In this document: piece by piece, positions 1-10,230 of the stretch
How the letters are laid out: every line of letters starts with the position of its first letter
How positions within the stretch are numbered: the stretch's first letter is position 1
NCBI RefSeq assembly: GCF_014652415.1
Contig: NZ_BMYT01000007.1
Coordinates: forward strand, 69,833-133,832
Length of the DNA: 64,000 nt
Direction of reading: 5' to 3'
DNA from: Affinundibacterium macrobrachii
GTDB lineage: Bacteria > Pseudomonadota > Gammaproteobacteria > Burkholderiales > Burkholderiaceae_D
The notes under the pieces: model-generated
What the model was told of the DNA's origin: nothing
Databases searched by the model: none
What the model saw: only the letters and a program-made list of their open reading frames with translations
Program-made: the position numbers and the translations under genes

Positions 1-586
1 CGTCTTCTTCTTCCGATACCACTTCCAAATCGGATACCGCTGTGCCCAAAACTGGGTCCCAGTTGACCAAGCGTTTACCGCGATAGATCAAGCCTTGTTC
101 AACCAAGCGTACAAACACTTCGGTGACCACTTTGGAGCGCTCTGCATCCATCGTGAAGTATTCGCGCTTCCAATCAGCAGAAGCACCCATGCGGCGCATT
201 TGACCGGTAATCGTGGAGCCGGATTTTTCTTTCCACTCCCAGACTTTTTCTAAGAACTTCTCACGGCCTAAATCGTGACGAGAAATCTTTTGTGCATCGA
301 GCTGGCGTTCCACCACGATCTGTGTTGCGATGCCAGCATGATCTGTACCTGGCACCCATGCCGTATTGTGACCACGCATACGGTAGTAGCGTGTTAAGCC
401 ATCCATAATCGTTTGGTTAAACGCATGGCCCATGTGCAAAGTGCCAGTGACGTTAGGTGGTGGTAGTTGAATACTAAATGAAGGTTTGGATTCATCGGTT
501 GTCGCGGTGAAGTATCCGCGTTTTTCCCACTCGGTGCGCCAGAAGGATTCGATGTTGGCGGGTTCAAAAGACTTGGCTAATTCCAT
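1..586 (-). CDS. valS: Valyl-tRNA synthetase, N-terminal part (cut by window edge)
   Basis: Charges tRNA-Val with valine in the cytoplasm. About 195 N-terminal residues are present; the rest lies left of base 1. The protein starts [16 protein letters not shown] and carries the class I signature GTLHMGHAF (an HMGH version of HIGH) near residue 45, followed by [20 protein letters not shown], a block typical of ValS. The start codon is the ATG whose complement is at 584-586, the only in-frame ATG near the beginning. No gene lies directly upstream, so it probably has its own promoter in the AT-rich gap to the right. Identity is clear from motif and N-terminal sequence; the editing and anticodon-binding domains cannot be seen. 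Confidence 0.95.
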   Translation of the reverse strand, partial: MELAKSFEPANIESFWRTEWEKRGYFTATTDESKPSFSIQLPPPNVTGTLHMGHAFNQTIMDGLTRYYRMRGHNTAWVPGTDHAGIATQIVVERQLDAQKISRHDLGREKFLEKVWEWKEKSGSTITGQMRRMGASADWKREYFTMDAERSKVVTEVFVRLVEQGLIYRGKRLVNWDPVLGTAVSDLEVVSEEED

Positions 587-1211
587 GATGTATATGCAAA
601 CTTTCAGTTAGTGCGAACCTCAATTGTGGTCAAGACCTTGGGGTTCGAATATTTGATTGGCGAAACCCTTGATTATAAACCTAGATTTCTATGTTGCTTA
701 CGATGTTAGGGACGAAGTTTTCATTGGCATTTATGTCTAGCCATTAATTTTCTTTATCTTCTGCATTGATTAGAAATGGTTTAAATCATTTTGCTTGGCT
801 TAGTCTTGTATTAATTTTTATTGGCGCGTGAGGGTAATTAGCAAGAAAGTAAATTGATGTTAGTTTTTGGTATGAGGAGTAGATGGTTGAGATGAATACT
901 TGAGTTGGAAAGTGCTAACCAAATGACATCAAATTTATTTTTAATAAATTTTTACTCAATTCGGCGATATTAAAAAGCGCGAATCACAACATAATTTATT
1001 CATTAGCTTGTTAAATAATGAAAAATCGTGCAAACCTACTAAAACTGTGGCTTATAAGAGAGTCTGTCAAAAAAAAGCATAGATGCTTTTAGGAAAGTGC
1101 TAGCATTAGCACATCTAAAAATTTATAAAAACAAACAGCTAAACTGCTCTTATCTTTATGATCAAAACATTGCTTTTGGGATCAAAGCTAAGGGAAAAAG
1201 GTAATAAGCAC
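587..1211. other. AT-rich intergenic region between valS and the GGDEF gene
   Basis: About 625 bases between two divergently transcribed genes. No convincing ORF or RNA gene is seen. It must hold the promoters for valS (leftward) and the diguanylate cyclase gene (rightward), but I see no clear -35/-10 pair. The right-hand end holds an ordered set of inverted repeats, listed separately. Confidence 0.6.
1054..1153 (+). promoter_or_regulatory. Structured 5' leader of the GGDEF gene (nested hairpins)
   Basis: Seen in sequence: an outer 7-bp pairing ATAAGAG (1054-1060) with CTCTTAT (1147-1153) encloses two perfect hairpins, AAAAGCAT/ATGCTTTT (1073-1090) and GTGCTA-gcat-TAGCAC (1097-1112). The block ends about 60 bases before the preferred start codon at 1212. 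It looks like a folded untranslated leader, but the stems are AT-rich and may be chance. It does not match the conserved core of the c-di-GMP-I riboswitch. Confidence 0.4.
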
Positions 1212-3365
1212 ATGAGACACTTTTTCCATAAATCCGCGTTCAATGGTATTCGAAAGTTACGTGTTTTTCATGGTGTAAAACATTATCTTTTGTGGCAAAT
1301 TTCGGTGTTGGTTCTATTGATGTGTATCGCTTTTCCAGGAAAAGCCGATGACAAAGCCATCATGCAAGAGCTTGATACGATTCAAACTTTATCTGACCGC
1401 AATAATGAAGAAGGCTTGCGTCAACTTTTACAGTTTAAAAAAAACTTGCCAGCGGACGTTTCACCTGCAGTGCGCCTCGAAACTTTATCGGTGTTGAGTA
1501 GTTTGTATTTCGATGCTGGAAATACCAAGCTGGGTAGACAAACGCTTACCGAGTTAGAAAACTTGGCGAAGCAAGTGCAACTCAAAGACGCATTATTGAT
1601 TTTAGAGATTTACGACGCTTATAACATCTTCGAAAAATCGGGTTTTGCAACGGCAGTCGCGCATCTAGAAAAGATGGCTGACAAAGTTGCGAATAGTGAC
1701 AACATCAATGCGCAGTTCCGTTATCGCGCAACACTTGCTGCTTTTTATAGTAGCAATTTCCGCTTCGATCAGGCACTCAAGCAGTATCTTGATATGCTGA
1801 AATTGAGTGATCAGCTTCCGCGTCGCCAAATGCAGGCAAAGATGGCGACTTGGGGTTTGATTTCAGGTTTGTATTTGCAAATGAAAGATCCAGAAAAGGC
1901 GCTTACCGCTACCACCGAAGCATTAGCGGTCTCATCATCAAGTATTGCGCCTAAAGCTTTTGTGGAGATCTCGATTTCGCGCGGTGTTGCGCTCAGTAGT
2001 TTGAAGCGAAACGACGAGGCTTTGAAAGAATATGAGAGCGCCTTGAGGGTTGCTAAGGAAGAAAAGTTGCCTTACATGGTTGCGCTTGCCTTGTTTAATA
2101 TTGCTGATCAATATTTGATTAAGAAGGATTACAAACGTGCTGAAGCCTATGCGCGCGAGGCGATGGCAAAGTCAGAATCAATGGACGATACCTGGGGTGT
2201 TGCTGGCGCAAAGGTGAATTTAGGCCTAGCACTGGGTTATCAAGGTAAAGTAAAGCAGGGTGGAGATTTAGTAAAAGAAAGTATCGCCCACTTTGATAAG
2301 AATCATGCGAAGTCAGATGTAGAGACCATCATTGGCGAACTTTCACATATGTATGAAGCAGCTGGTTGGTATAAAGAAGCTTTAGAGCAAGTGCGTCAGC
2401 AGCAAAAATTAAGTGATGAGATTTTTCAATCTGATCGTGCGAAAGCGGTAGCTGCCTTACAAGAAGAGTTTGATAGCGAGCAAAGAAAGCGCCAGATAGA
2501 AATTCTGGCGAAAGATAATGCCCTCAAAGATGCGGACATTAAAAATCATCGCCTAAAGCAAATGGTTGCTTTGCTTGCTTCCTTGGTGGGTATTTTTGGT
2601 GGCTGTTTTATTTACATGCTGTACCGTCGTAGTAAGAAACTCAATGCGCAATTGCAGGAAGTGAATACGCAGTTGGAATTCCATGCAGTGCGTGATGCGC
2701 TTACTGGTTTACACAATCGTCGTTCATTCATTAATTTGATGGTTAATCGCACCGGTCGCGTTGAGAATGAACGTCGCGAGGGTGCATATCGTAATCCTGA
2801 TTGTATGGTGCTGATGGATATCGATCACTTTAAAAACATCAACGACACCTGGGGTCATGCGATTGGTGACGTTGTGTTGAAAGAAGTCGCGACACGTTTG
2901 AAGAATGTGGTGCGTGATGAAGATATGGTGATGCGTTGGGGCGGAGAAGAGTTCTTGATTTATTCGCCGAAATCTAATCCTGAACAAATCACTAGCTTGG
3001 TCGAACGTGTGCTAAAAACGATTGGTGACAAGCCGTTTACTCACGGTGCGGTAACGATACCGGTGACGGTGACAGCAGGATTTATTTCGGTGCCATTCTC
3101 GGATGTGCCAGAAGAATTTTGCGATTGGGAACGGGCCCTGCAAATTGCCGATATGGCTTTGTATCTGGGAAAAACGCATGGACGAAATCGTGCTTATGGT
3201 TTGGCAAGATTATTGGTGCCGCATGAAGATGCTCTACCAACTTTAACCCATGATTTGGCTGCAGCAATTAGAGACAATATGGTGGAGATTATCGAAGTCA
3301 TCGGGCCACCACAAGATTTGGCACCGATCACAGTGAGCGGCTATCACGCTGCTAACCAAGCATAA
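1212..3365 (+). CDS. Diguanylate cyclase with periplasmic TPR-like sensor region
   Basis: Predicted membrane enzyme making cyclic di-GMP from two GTP. With the start at 1212 it has 717 residues: a hydrophobic signal/anchor (about 26-45, ending near FPGKA), a helical TPR-like region (about 50-440), a coiled stretch, a transmembrane helix (about 451-472) and a C-terminal GGDEF domain. The active-site loop is GGEEF (about 577-581). RDED lies five residues before it and fits the RxxD product-inhibition I-site. The ORF extends back to an ATG at 1158 with no ribosome binding site; the ATG at 1212 follows GGGAAAAAGG and is preferred. A tail of about 50 residues follows the GGDEF domain. No partner gene is adjacent. 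The TPR region suggests sensing of a peptide or protein, which is inference. Confidence 0.88.
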   Translation: MRHFFHKSAFNGIRKLRVFHGVKHYLLWQISVLVLLMCIAFPGKADDKAIMQELDTIQTLSDRNNEEGLRQLLQFKKNLPADVSPAVRLETLSVLSSLYFDAGNTKLGRQTLTELENLAKQVQLKDALLILEIYDAYNIFEKSGFATAVAHLEKMADKVANSDNINAQFRYRATLAAFYSSNFRFDQALKQYLDMLKLSDQLPRRQMQAKMATWGLISGLYLQMKDPEKALTATTEALAVSSSSIAPKAFVEISISRGVALSSLKRNDEALKEYESALRVAKEEKLPYMVALALFNIADQYLIKKDYKRAEAYAREAMAKSESMDDTWGVAGAKVNLGLALGYQGKVKQGGDLVKESIAHFDKNHAKSDVETIIGELSHMYEAAGWYKEALEQVRQQQKLSDEIFQSDRAKAVAALQEEFDSEQRKRQIEILAKDNALKDADIKNHRLKQMVALLASLVGIFGGCFIYMLYRRSKKLNAQLQEVNTQLEFHAVRDALTGLHNRRSFINLMVNRTGRVENERREGAYRNPDCMVLMDIDHFKNINDTWGHAIGDVVLKEVATRLKNVVRDEDMVMRWGGEEFLIYSPKSNPEQITSLVERVLKTIGDKPFTHGAVTIPVTVTAGFISVPFSDVPEEFCDWERALQIADMALYLGKTHGRNRAYGLARLLVPHEDALPTLTHDLAAAIRDNMVEIIEVIGPPQDLAPITVSGYHAANQA

Positions 3366-3373
3366 GGAAGTGC

Positions 3374-3403
3374 TTGTGAAATAGTTTCAATCGCAGATAT
3401 AAT
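3374..3403 (+). promoter_or_regulatory. Sigma70-type promoter for the thiC operon
   Basis: A perfect TATAAT is at 3398-3403 and TTGTGA at 3374-3379, with an 18-base spacer. This would start transcription near 3410, about 30 bases before the TPP aptamer. It begins just after the stop codon of the GGDEF gene. Confidence 0.6.
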
Positions 3404-3439
3404 GCGCCGGCAATAAGATTATTGCTAATGATTTTTAAA

Positions 3440-3523
3440 CGCTAGGGGTCCTGACGAGTTTGTATTTGTCGGGTGAGAAATACCCTTGAACCTGATCTGG
3501 ATAATGCCAGCGAAGGGAAGCAG
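3440..3523 (+). promoter_or_regulatory. TPP riboswitch (THI element) of the thiC operon
   Basis: Binds thiamine pyrophosphate and turns the operon down. The conserved blocks are present in order: CTAGGGGT near 3442, the GGGTGAGAAATACCC region (about 3470-3485), CTTGAACCTGATCTGGATAA and GCCAGCGAAGGGAAGC ending near 3521. Its position directly before thiC is the standard one. The region downstream holds a hairpin that covers the ribosome binding site, so control is probably at translation. Confidence 0.96.
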
Positions 3524-3567
3524 CCAAAGCCGTGATGCCACCCAAATTGAGGTGTGCCATCGCCTAA

Positions 3568-5532
<1,965 letters not shown>

Positions 5533-5540
5533 GTGCTCCG

Positions 5541-5753
5541 ATGGAAATTGTGATGGAAATTCAGCTCAATGGCGAGCGACGTGTTTTGTTGCCAGAAACG
5601 GATTTGTATAGCTTGATTAATGAACTGCAATTGGGTAATCAAGCCATTGCTGTTGCGGTTAATCGTCAAGTTATAGGTCGTGCGCTGTGGCAGCAGCATA
5701 TCTTGCAAACAGGTGATCAGGTGGATGTGGTGCGGGCGATTGGTGGCGGGTGA
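5541..5753 (+). CDS. thiS: Sulfur carrier protein ThiS
   Basis: Small ubiquitin-like protein carrying the sulfur for thiazole formation as a C-terminal thiocarboxylate. 70 residues with the required Gly-Gly end (AIGGG) and family features LNGE near the start and AVAVN in the middle. A second in-frame ATG four codons in (5553) would give a 66-residue protein, closer to the usual length; the first is kept because AGGTG precedes it. It lies 8 bases after thiC and its stop overlaps the next gene by four bases (GTGA). Confidence 0.93.
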   Translation: MEIVMEIQLNGERRVLLPETDLYSLINELQLGNQAIAVAVNRQVIGRALWQQHILQTGDQVDVVRAIGGG

Positions 5754-6124
5754 CCATTATGCGAAACTCTTCCAACTTCCAGATGACTGAGAATGCTCGT
5801 GGGCTACGCAAGTCGATGACTGATGTTGAACGCTTGTTGTGGTGGCGTTTGCGCGGTGAACAATTGGGTGTGAAGTTTCGGAGGCAGCATCCTTTCTTGA
5901 ATTACGTTTTAGATTTTGTCTGTCTTGAATTGAAGTTGGTTGTTGAGTTAGATGGCTCGCAGCACGCGGAGGCAATTCCATATGATAACGAGAGAACGAT
6001 GCGTCTAAATGATGCTGGCTATGTTGTTCCTCGATTTTGGAATAATCAGGTGTTAGAAGAATTGGAGAACGTGGTGGAGGAGATTTACCGACAGGTGCAG
6101 TTGAGGAAAAAGGAATTTGAGTGA
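5750..6124 (+). CDS. DUF559 protein (Vsr/restriction-endonuclease-like), inside the thi operon
   Basis: 124 residues of the DUF559 family, whose fold is related to the very-short-patch-repair endonuclease and type II restriction enzymes. Visible hallmarks are the N-terminal LRKSMTDVERLLWWRLRG, then GVKFRRQHPFLNYVLDFVCLELKLVVELDGSQHAE, which contains the D-x(n)-E/D pattern expected of a nuclease core. The start is GTG at 5750 overlapping the thiS stop, or ATG at 5759. It has no known role in thiamine synthesis and interrupts the usual thiS-thiG pairing. An elaborate palindromic element follows within 10 bases. The biological function is unknown, and nuclease activity is inferred only from family resemblance. 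Confidence 0.85.
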   Translation: MTIMRNSSNFQMTENARGLRKSMTDVERLLWWRLRGEQLGVKFRRQHPFLNYVLDFVCLELKLVVELDGSQHAEAIPYDNERTMRLNDAGYVVPRFWNNQVLEELENVVEEIYRQVQLRKKEFE

Positions 6125-6132
6125 CCTTAAGG

Positions 6133-6324
6133 GAAACCCATCCCCACCCTAGCCGTCCACTGCGCCGCTTGCAAGCGGCTTAGAAATTGGTGGCGCAAAG
6201 CTAGCTTTGCGAAACCCCACCAATTTCCCCTTGAAGGGGAGGGAACATTCCGGTTCTAAAGATTGTATTTATCGATGAACGCTCCTTCCCCTTCAAGGGG
6301 AAGGTTGGGATGGGGATGGGTTTC
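6133..6324. repeat. 192-bp palindromic repeat element with 14-bp terminal inverted repeats
   Basis: Terminal repeats GAAACCCATCCCCA (6133-6146) and TGGGGATGGGTTTC (6311-6324) are perfect inverted copies. Inside are a 16-bp palindrome GCCGCTTGCAAGCGGC (6164-6179); a long hairpin in which GAAATTGGTGG (6183-6193) pairs with CCACCAATTTC (6217-6227) around the 18-bp palindrome CGCAAAGCTAGCTTTGCG (6194-6211); CCCCTTGAAGGGG (6227-6239); and a 21-bp palindrome (6284-6304) whose core is the inverse form CCCCTTCAAGGGG. It has no coding capacity and lies between the DUF559 gene and thiG. No target duplication is evident. It is likely a MITE or REP-like unit; copy number elsewhere is unknown. Confidence 0.8.
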
Positions 6325-6361
6325 ATACAAATAAGTGAGTAAAAACAAACCAGGACAAAAA

Positions 6362-7156
6362 ATGACAACAGAAGCAAAATCAGACTGCCTAACCATAGCA
6401 GGCAAAAGCTATAGCTCACGTCTCTTAGTCGGTAGCGGCAAATACAAAGACCTAGAACAAACCAAGCTAGCCACCGAGGCGAGCGGTGCAGAAATCGTCA
6501 CAGTGGCGATTCGCCGTGTGAACATCGGTCAAGATCCGAATACACCGAGTTTGCTCGATGTGGTACCGATGTCGAAGTACACCATTTTGCCAAACACGGC
6601 AGGTTGCTATAACGCGAAAGACGCGATTTATACTTTGCAGCTTGGTCGTGAATTATTGGGCGGACATAAGTTGTGTAAGCTCGAAGTGTTGGGTGATGAA
6701 AAGACCTTATTCCCGAATATGCCAGAAACATTAGAAGCGGCGAAAGTGTTGGTGAAAGAGGGCTTTGATGTGATGGTGTATTGCAGTGATGATCCTATCC
6801 AAGCGCGTATGTTGGAAGATATTGGCTGTGTCGCCGTGATGCCACTCGCTTCCTTGATCGGTTCTGGTATGGGTATTTTGAATCCTTGGAATCTGTCCTT
6901 GATCATTGAGCAGGCGCAGGTTCCTATTATTGTTGATGCCGGTGTTGGTACTGCGTCTGATGCAGCGATTGCGATGGAACTCGGATGTGATGGTGTGTTG
7001 ATGAATACCGCAATCGCTGGGGCACGTGATCCGATTCGTATGGCACGTGCGATGAGCTTAGCGGTTGAAGCCGGACGTGAGGCTTACTTAGCTGGACGAA
7101 TTGCGCGTAAGTTTGCGGCATCGCCATCGTCTCCAATGGCTGGTCGTGTGGTTTGA
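6362..7156 (+). CDS. thiG: Thiazole synthase ThiG
   Basis: Makes the thiazole phosphate of thiamine from DXP, ThiS thiocarboxylate and an imine of glycine. 264 residues, a TIM-barrel. Visible are [13 protein letters not shown], the block [14 protein letters not shown] with the lysine expected to form the Schiff base, [15 protein letters not shown], and the phosphate-binding end [20 protein letters not shown]. The ORF reaches back to a GTG at 6335, but the ATG at 6362 follows CCAGGA at good spacing. It is separated from thiS by the DUF559 gene and the palindromic element, so it either shares the long thi transcript across strong hairpins or has its own promoter. Confidence 0.95.
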   Translation: MTTEAKSDCLTIAGKSYSSRLLVGSGKYKDLEQTKLATEASGAEIVTVAIRRVNIGQDPNTPSLLDVVPMSKYTILPNTAGCYNAKDAIYTLQLGRELLGGHKLCKLEVLGDEKTLFPNMPETLEAAKVLVKEGFDVMVYCSDDPIQARMLEDIGCVAVMPLASLIGSGMGILNPWNLSLIIEQAQVPIIVDAGVGTASDAAIAMELGCDGVLMNTAIAGARDPIRMARAMSLAVEAGREAYLAGRIARKFAASPSSPMAGRVV

Positions 7157-7211
7157 TTACCCGATTGAATTTTACTTATGCATGCTTGGTGTTAAAGCCA
7201 ATTAAACTTAG

Positions 7212-8114
7212 ATGGAAAAAGACTTGATGACAGTAGTAAGGCGATTGGATCAGCGTCCATCTGTGTTGGTATTTGCAGGACACGACCCCAGCGGTGGTGC
7301 GGGAATTCAGGCGGATATTGAAGCGATTTCCGCACAGGGGGCGCATGCCTTAACGATTATTACTGCGCTCACTGTGCAGGACAATAATCGGGTGAGTGCC
7401 GTGTATCCTGTGGATGCAAAGATTTTACGCGCACAGTTTGCGCAATTGTTCGCGCATATTCCAATTGCTGCCGTAAAAATTGGTATCGTTGGATCGCAAG
7501 AAAATGCAAATGCAATTGCGCAATGTGTCGAGACTCTGCAAGCATCTCAAGCACATATTCCGGTAGTTGTTGATCCTGTGTTGGGTAGCGGCGGTGGTCA
7601 TGCTTTGGCTGTTGATGATGCGGTGGTGGCGGTGCAAGCGGTATTACGTCGCGCAACCTTAATTACACCGAATTTGCCCGAGTTAAGACGTTTAGTTTCC
7701 ACAGAGAGAACAGATGAATTAAAAGCGATTCGTTTGTGCACAGAGTTTAATTGCGATGTGCTACTCAAGGGAGGGCATGCGCAGGGTGAGGAGATTATGA
7801 ATAGTTGGTATCCGCATGCTCAACTAAAACAATCGACACTGCATAATCAACATCCGCATCAACATCAATATCAACATCAGCATCGACAGAATTTTCATGC
7901 ACGATCATGGCGTTGGCCTCGATTAGACGGAGAGTTTCATGGAACTGGTTGTACTTTAGCAGCGGCGATTGCTGCTCAATTGGCATTGGGGCAGACTCTG
8001 GAAGAAAGTCTGGCGACAGCACAGGCCTATGTACAAAGTAGTTTGGAGCAGGCATATTCCATCGCGGCTGGGCAAGCGATTCCGGCCAGAGTTTTGCAAA
8101 AGGATAGAGAATGA
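7212..8114 (+). CDS. thiD: HMP/HMP-phosphate kinase ThiD with a His-rich insert
   Basis: Phosphorylates HMP and HMP-phosphate to HMP-pyrophosphate. 300 residues of the ribokinase fold: FAGHDPSGGAGIQADIEA near the N-terminus, VVDPVLGSGG in the middle, the LLKGGH block and the anion-hole motif FHGTGCTLAAAIAA near residue 245. Unusual is a histidine/glutamine-rich insert (about residues 211-229) encoded by alternating CAT and CAA codons between LLKGGH and the FHGTGCT motif, where the family normally has a short lid loop. An alternative ATG lies five codons in (7227). Its stop overlaps the thiE start (ATGA), implying coupled translation. Confidence 0.93.
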   Translation: MEKDLMTVVRRLDQRPSVLVFAGHDPSGGAGIQADIEAISAQGAHALTIITALTVQDNNRVSAVYPVDAKILRAQFAQLFAHIPIAAVKIGIVGSQENANAIAQCVETLQASQAHIPVVVDPVLGSGGGHALAVDDAVVAVQAVLRRATLITPNLPELRRLVSTERTDELKAIRLCTEFNCDVLLKGGHAQGEEIMNSWYPHAQLKQSTLHNQHPHQHQYQHQHRQNFHARSWRWPRLDGEFHGTGCTLAAAIAAQLALGQTLEESLATAQAYVQSSLEQAYSIAAGQAIPARVLQKDRE

Positions 8115-8761
8115 ATGTAAGGAAAGATTTTCACCCAGATCAGCAACCACAGCTGCGAGGTTTATATTTGGTAACGCCAAATTGGGATGATACTGATCAA
8201 TTATTGACAGTAACCGAGCGTGCATTGGCGGCAGGGGTAAGCTTGCTGCAATACAGACATAAAACGGCCAGTGTTGAATTGCGCTATGCGCAGGCTAGTG
8301 CATTGCAAAGTTTGTGCAGACAGTATGCAGTTCCATTTATTGTGAATGACTTTGTGCATCTAAGTCAGCAATTAGATGCCGATGGCGTGCATGTTGGTGG
8401 AAATGATGTGTCAGTAGCGCAGGCGCGCGCCATATTGGGACCAGATAAAATCGTTGGTGCTTCTTGTTATGGTGATCTTGGTGCCGCACATTTATCGCAA
8501 TTGCAGGGCGCGAGTTATGTGGCTTTTGGTGGTTTCTATCCATCTGCGGTAAAGCAATATCCTGTGACCACTTGCCCTAGTATCGTGCAATCTGCGCGAG
8601 CGCAATTGACTTTGCCGCATGTTGTGATTGGTGGCATGACGGTGGAGTTAGCACGGCCTTTGATTAAGCGAGGCGCGCATATGGTGGCAGCGATAAGCAG
8701 TGTGTATTTGGCAGAACAACCGGATCAAGTTGTACGTGATTTTGTTGCCCTGTTTCAATAA
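8111..8761 (+). CDS. thiE: Thiamine phosphate synthase ThiE
   Basis: Joins HMP-pyrophosphate and thiazole phosphate to thiamine monophosphate. 216 residues, TIM-barrel; diagnostic blocks are LYLVTPN, LLQYRHK, FIVNDFVHLSQQLDADGVHVGGND, VGASCYGD and YVAFGGFYPSAVK. It starts four bases inside thiD and is the last gene of the operon. ThiF/ThiO equivalents are not in the cluster; a ThiF-like protein at 41850-42668 is instead the tRNA enzyme TcdA. Confidence 0.94.
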   Translation: MNVRKDFHPDQQPQLRGLYLVTPNWDDTDQLLTVTERALAAGVSLLQYRHKTASVELRYAQASALQSLCRQYAVPFIVNDFVHLSQQLDADGVHVGGNDVSVAQARAILGPDKIVGASCYGDLGAAHLSQLQGASYVAFGGFYPSAVKQYPVTTCPSIVQSARAQLTLPHVVIGGMTVELARPLIKRGAHMVAAISSVYLAEQPDQVVRDFVALFQ

Positions 8762-8813
8762 AATTTTTCTGTTAATTGTTGGTTTGTTTTTTTGATGAAG
8801 TTCGGTGTTGTGT

Positions 8814-8846
8814 AAATTTCTCAAAATTTCTCAAATTTTCTCAAAT
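8814..8846. repeat. Three ~10-bp tandem repeats (TTTCTCAAAA type)
   Basis: Three imperfect copies of AAATTTCTC in a row, in the gap between thiE and the response regulator gene. The rest of this 241-base gap shows no gene; a regulator promoter must be here. Confidence 0.6.
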
Positions 8847-9002
8847 CGCGGTGAATTCAATAATTCCGGTGAAAAATCCCACAGATTTTTGCTCGATTTT
8901 CTACCTTCTGTCGGGAACCTTTACTGCGCACCCCACTTCTCGTTGTATGCTTATCGTATGAGCGGACCACTGAAAATTAAAAAAGTATAAGCAGGTTAAG
9001 CA

Positions 9003-9878
9003 ATGAATCAATCTACATCGATGGCGACTGCATCACCGACTAGTCGCCGATTTGTTTTGGAAATGCGTGGATTTACCAATGCCGAAAAAAGCATGTTGAC
9101 ATCCACTTTCCGTCTTACCAGTCGTCGTGAGATGTCTTATGTTGAGGCAGGTGAGGGCGATGGTCGCGCTGATATTTATTTGATCAACGCAGATAATCCT
9201 GAGGCACTAGCCGATTTAGCGCGTCGCGATATCGGCGTGCCAAATGCACACTCGCCAGCCGTGGTAATTGGCAGAACGCCAGTCGAGACACCCTGGCCAT
9301 TTGTGAGTAAACCTATCCATTGGATGCGCTTGTTTGAAAATCTTGATCAAGAGATGCAAAGAGCGTTGCAACAGCGTAGTGCACGCGTTGTTGCTAATGA
9401 GCATTGGGATGGCGCCACCTTGCGACGTTCAAGCGATCAAAAAACACCTGTGGCTGCCGTCGTGGTGGAGGCACCAGCACGCGAAACAGTGTTGGTTGTT
9501 GACGATAGTGCGACGGTGCGGGCATTTATGCGCATCAAGTTATCACCGTTTCAATTTGATGTCGATTTTGCAGAAACAGGCGAGCAAGCGGTGGAGAAGG
9601 CCGCTGCAAAGGCCGACATCAAGCCGTACAACTGTATATTTCTCGATATTATGATGCCAGGGATTGATGGCTATGAAGTATGCAAACGTATAAAAGCCAA
9701 TGCGAAGACAAAATCCTCTGCAGTCGTGATGCTAACCAGTAAATCTTCAATCATTGATAAATTGCGTGCCAATTGGTCTGGCTGCGATGCATTTCTTAGT
9801 AAGCCAGTGGCCGAAGATGATTTGCTAGCAACGATTGCCAAATTTTTACCGAGTGCGCGCGATTCGGTTAAAGATTAA
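9003..9878 (+). CDS. Response regulator with N-terminal pseudo-receiver-like domain
   Basis: 291 residues. The C-terminal half (about 162-285) is a complete receiver: acidic pair Asp167-Asp168 in VLVVDDSATVRAF, phospho-acceptor Asp215 in IFLDIMMPGIDGYE, Thr in VVMLTSKS and Lys in FLSKP. No DNA-binding or enzymatic output domain follows. The N-terminal ~130 residues have no motif I recognise; content such as ADIYLINADNPEALADL and the SKPIHWMRL end resemble a degenerate receiver. This arrangement suggests a single-domain-like regulator acting by protein contact, as in chemotaxis or twitching control. AGGT precedes the ATG. No kinase gene is adjacent. Confidence 0.8.
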   Translation: MNQSTSMATASPTSRRFVLEMRGFTNAEKSMLTSTFRLTSRREMSYVEAGEGDGRADIYLINADNPEALADLARRDIGVPNAHSPAVVIGRTPVETPWPFVSKPIHWMRLFENLDQEMQRALQQRSARVVANEHWDGATLRRSSDQKTPVAAVVVEAPARETVLVVDDSATVRAFMRIKLSPFQFDVDFAETGEQAVEKAAAKADIKPYNCIFLDIMMPGIDGYEVCKRIKANAKTKSSAVVMLTSKSSIIDKLRANWSGCDAFLSKPVAEDDLLATIAKFLPSARDSVKD

Positions 9879-10099
9879 TGTCAGCTTAAGTTCGCATGAA
9901 TTTTTTGTGATGCGTTTATTGAGTACGACGCTGATGCTAGTGTAGTTGAACTGGCAGATGCCGCTCCTGATAAAAGCCTTTTTTGTTTTTATTTAGATGT
10001 TATCTACCTATTAAGCTTCTAACTGTCTACGCTGGTGTTTGCTAAAGTTAGCTAACTGACTATTCTCAAGCAAAACAAGACCTTAGCAAGGGTTTCGGG

Positions 10100-10105
10100 T
10101 ATAAT
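10100..10105 (+). promoter_or_regulatory. Perfect -10 hexamer TATAAT without clear -35
   Basis: TATAAT at 10100-10105, about 420 bases before the Rieske oxygenase gene. No -35 match is seen at 16-18 bases. If used, the transcript would cross the whole palindromic element before reaching the gene. Confidence 0.35.
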
Positions 10106-10230
10106 CTCGCGTTCTGTCCAAAATTTCCTCATCAAGTGCTTTTTATTAGTCGCTTGTTGTTCCTTGTTTGAATTTTCGACTTTGGTGAAAATCAATCGAA
10201 AATAGGTTTTTGTGGATTCTTTCTCTCTAA

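Noticed and set aside
642..650. GGTTCGAAT, the T-loop-like string of a tRNA
   Set aside because: No matching acceptor, anticodon or D arms are found around it.
1030..1036. GCAAACC, as in the c-di-GMP-I riboswitch, ahead of the GGDEF gene
   Set aside because: The GACGCAAAGC and GGTAGC-type partner blocks are absent, so a c-di-GMP-I aptamer is not supported.
6335..6361. Upstream GTG start for thiG
   Set aside because: The ATG at 6362 has a proper CCAGGA site; the extension MSKNKPGQK has no family counterpart.
8776..8990. Two 61-residue ORFs between thiE and the response regulator
   Set aside because: They overlap one another in different frames, lack a ribosome binding site and include the tandem repeats.
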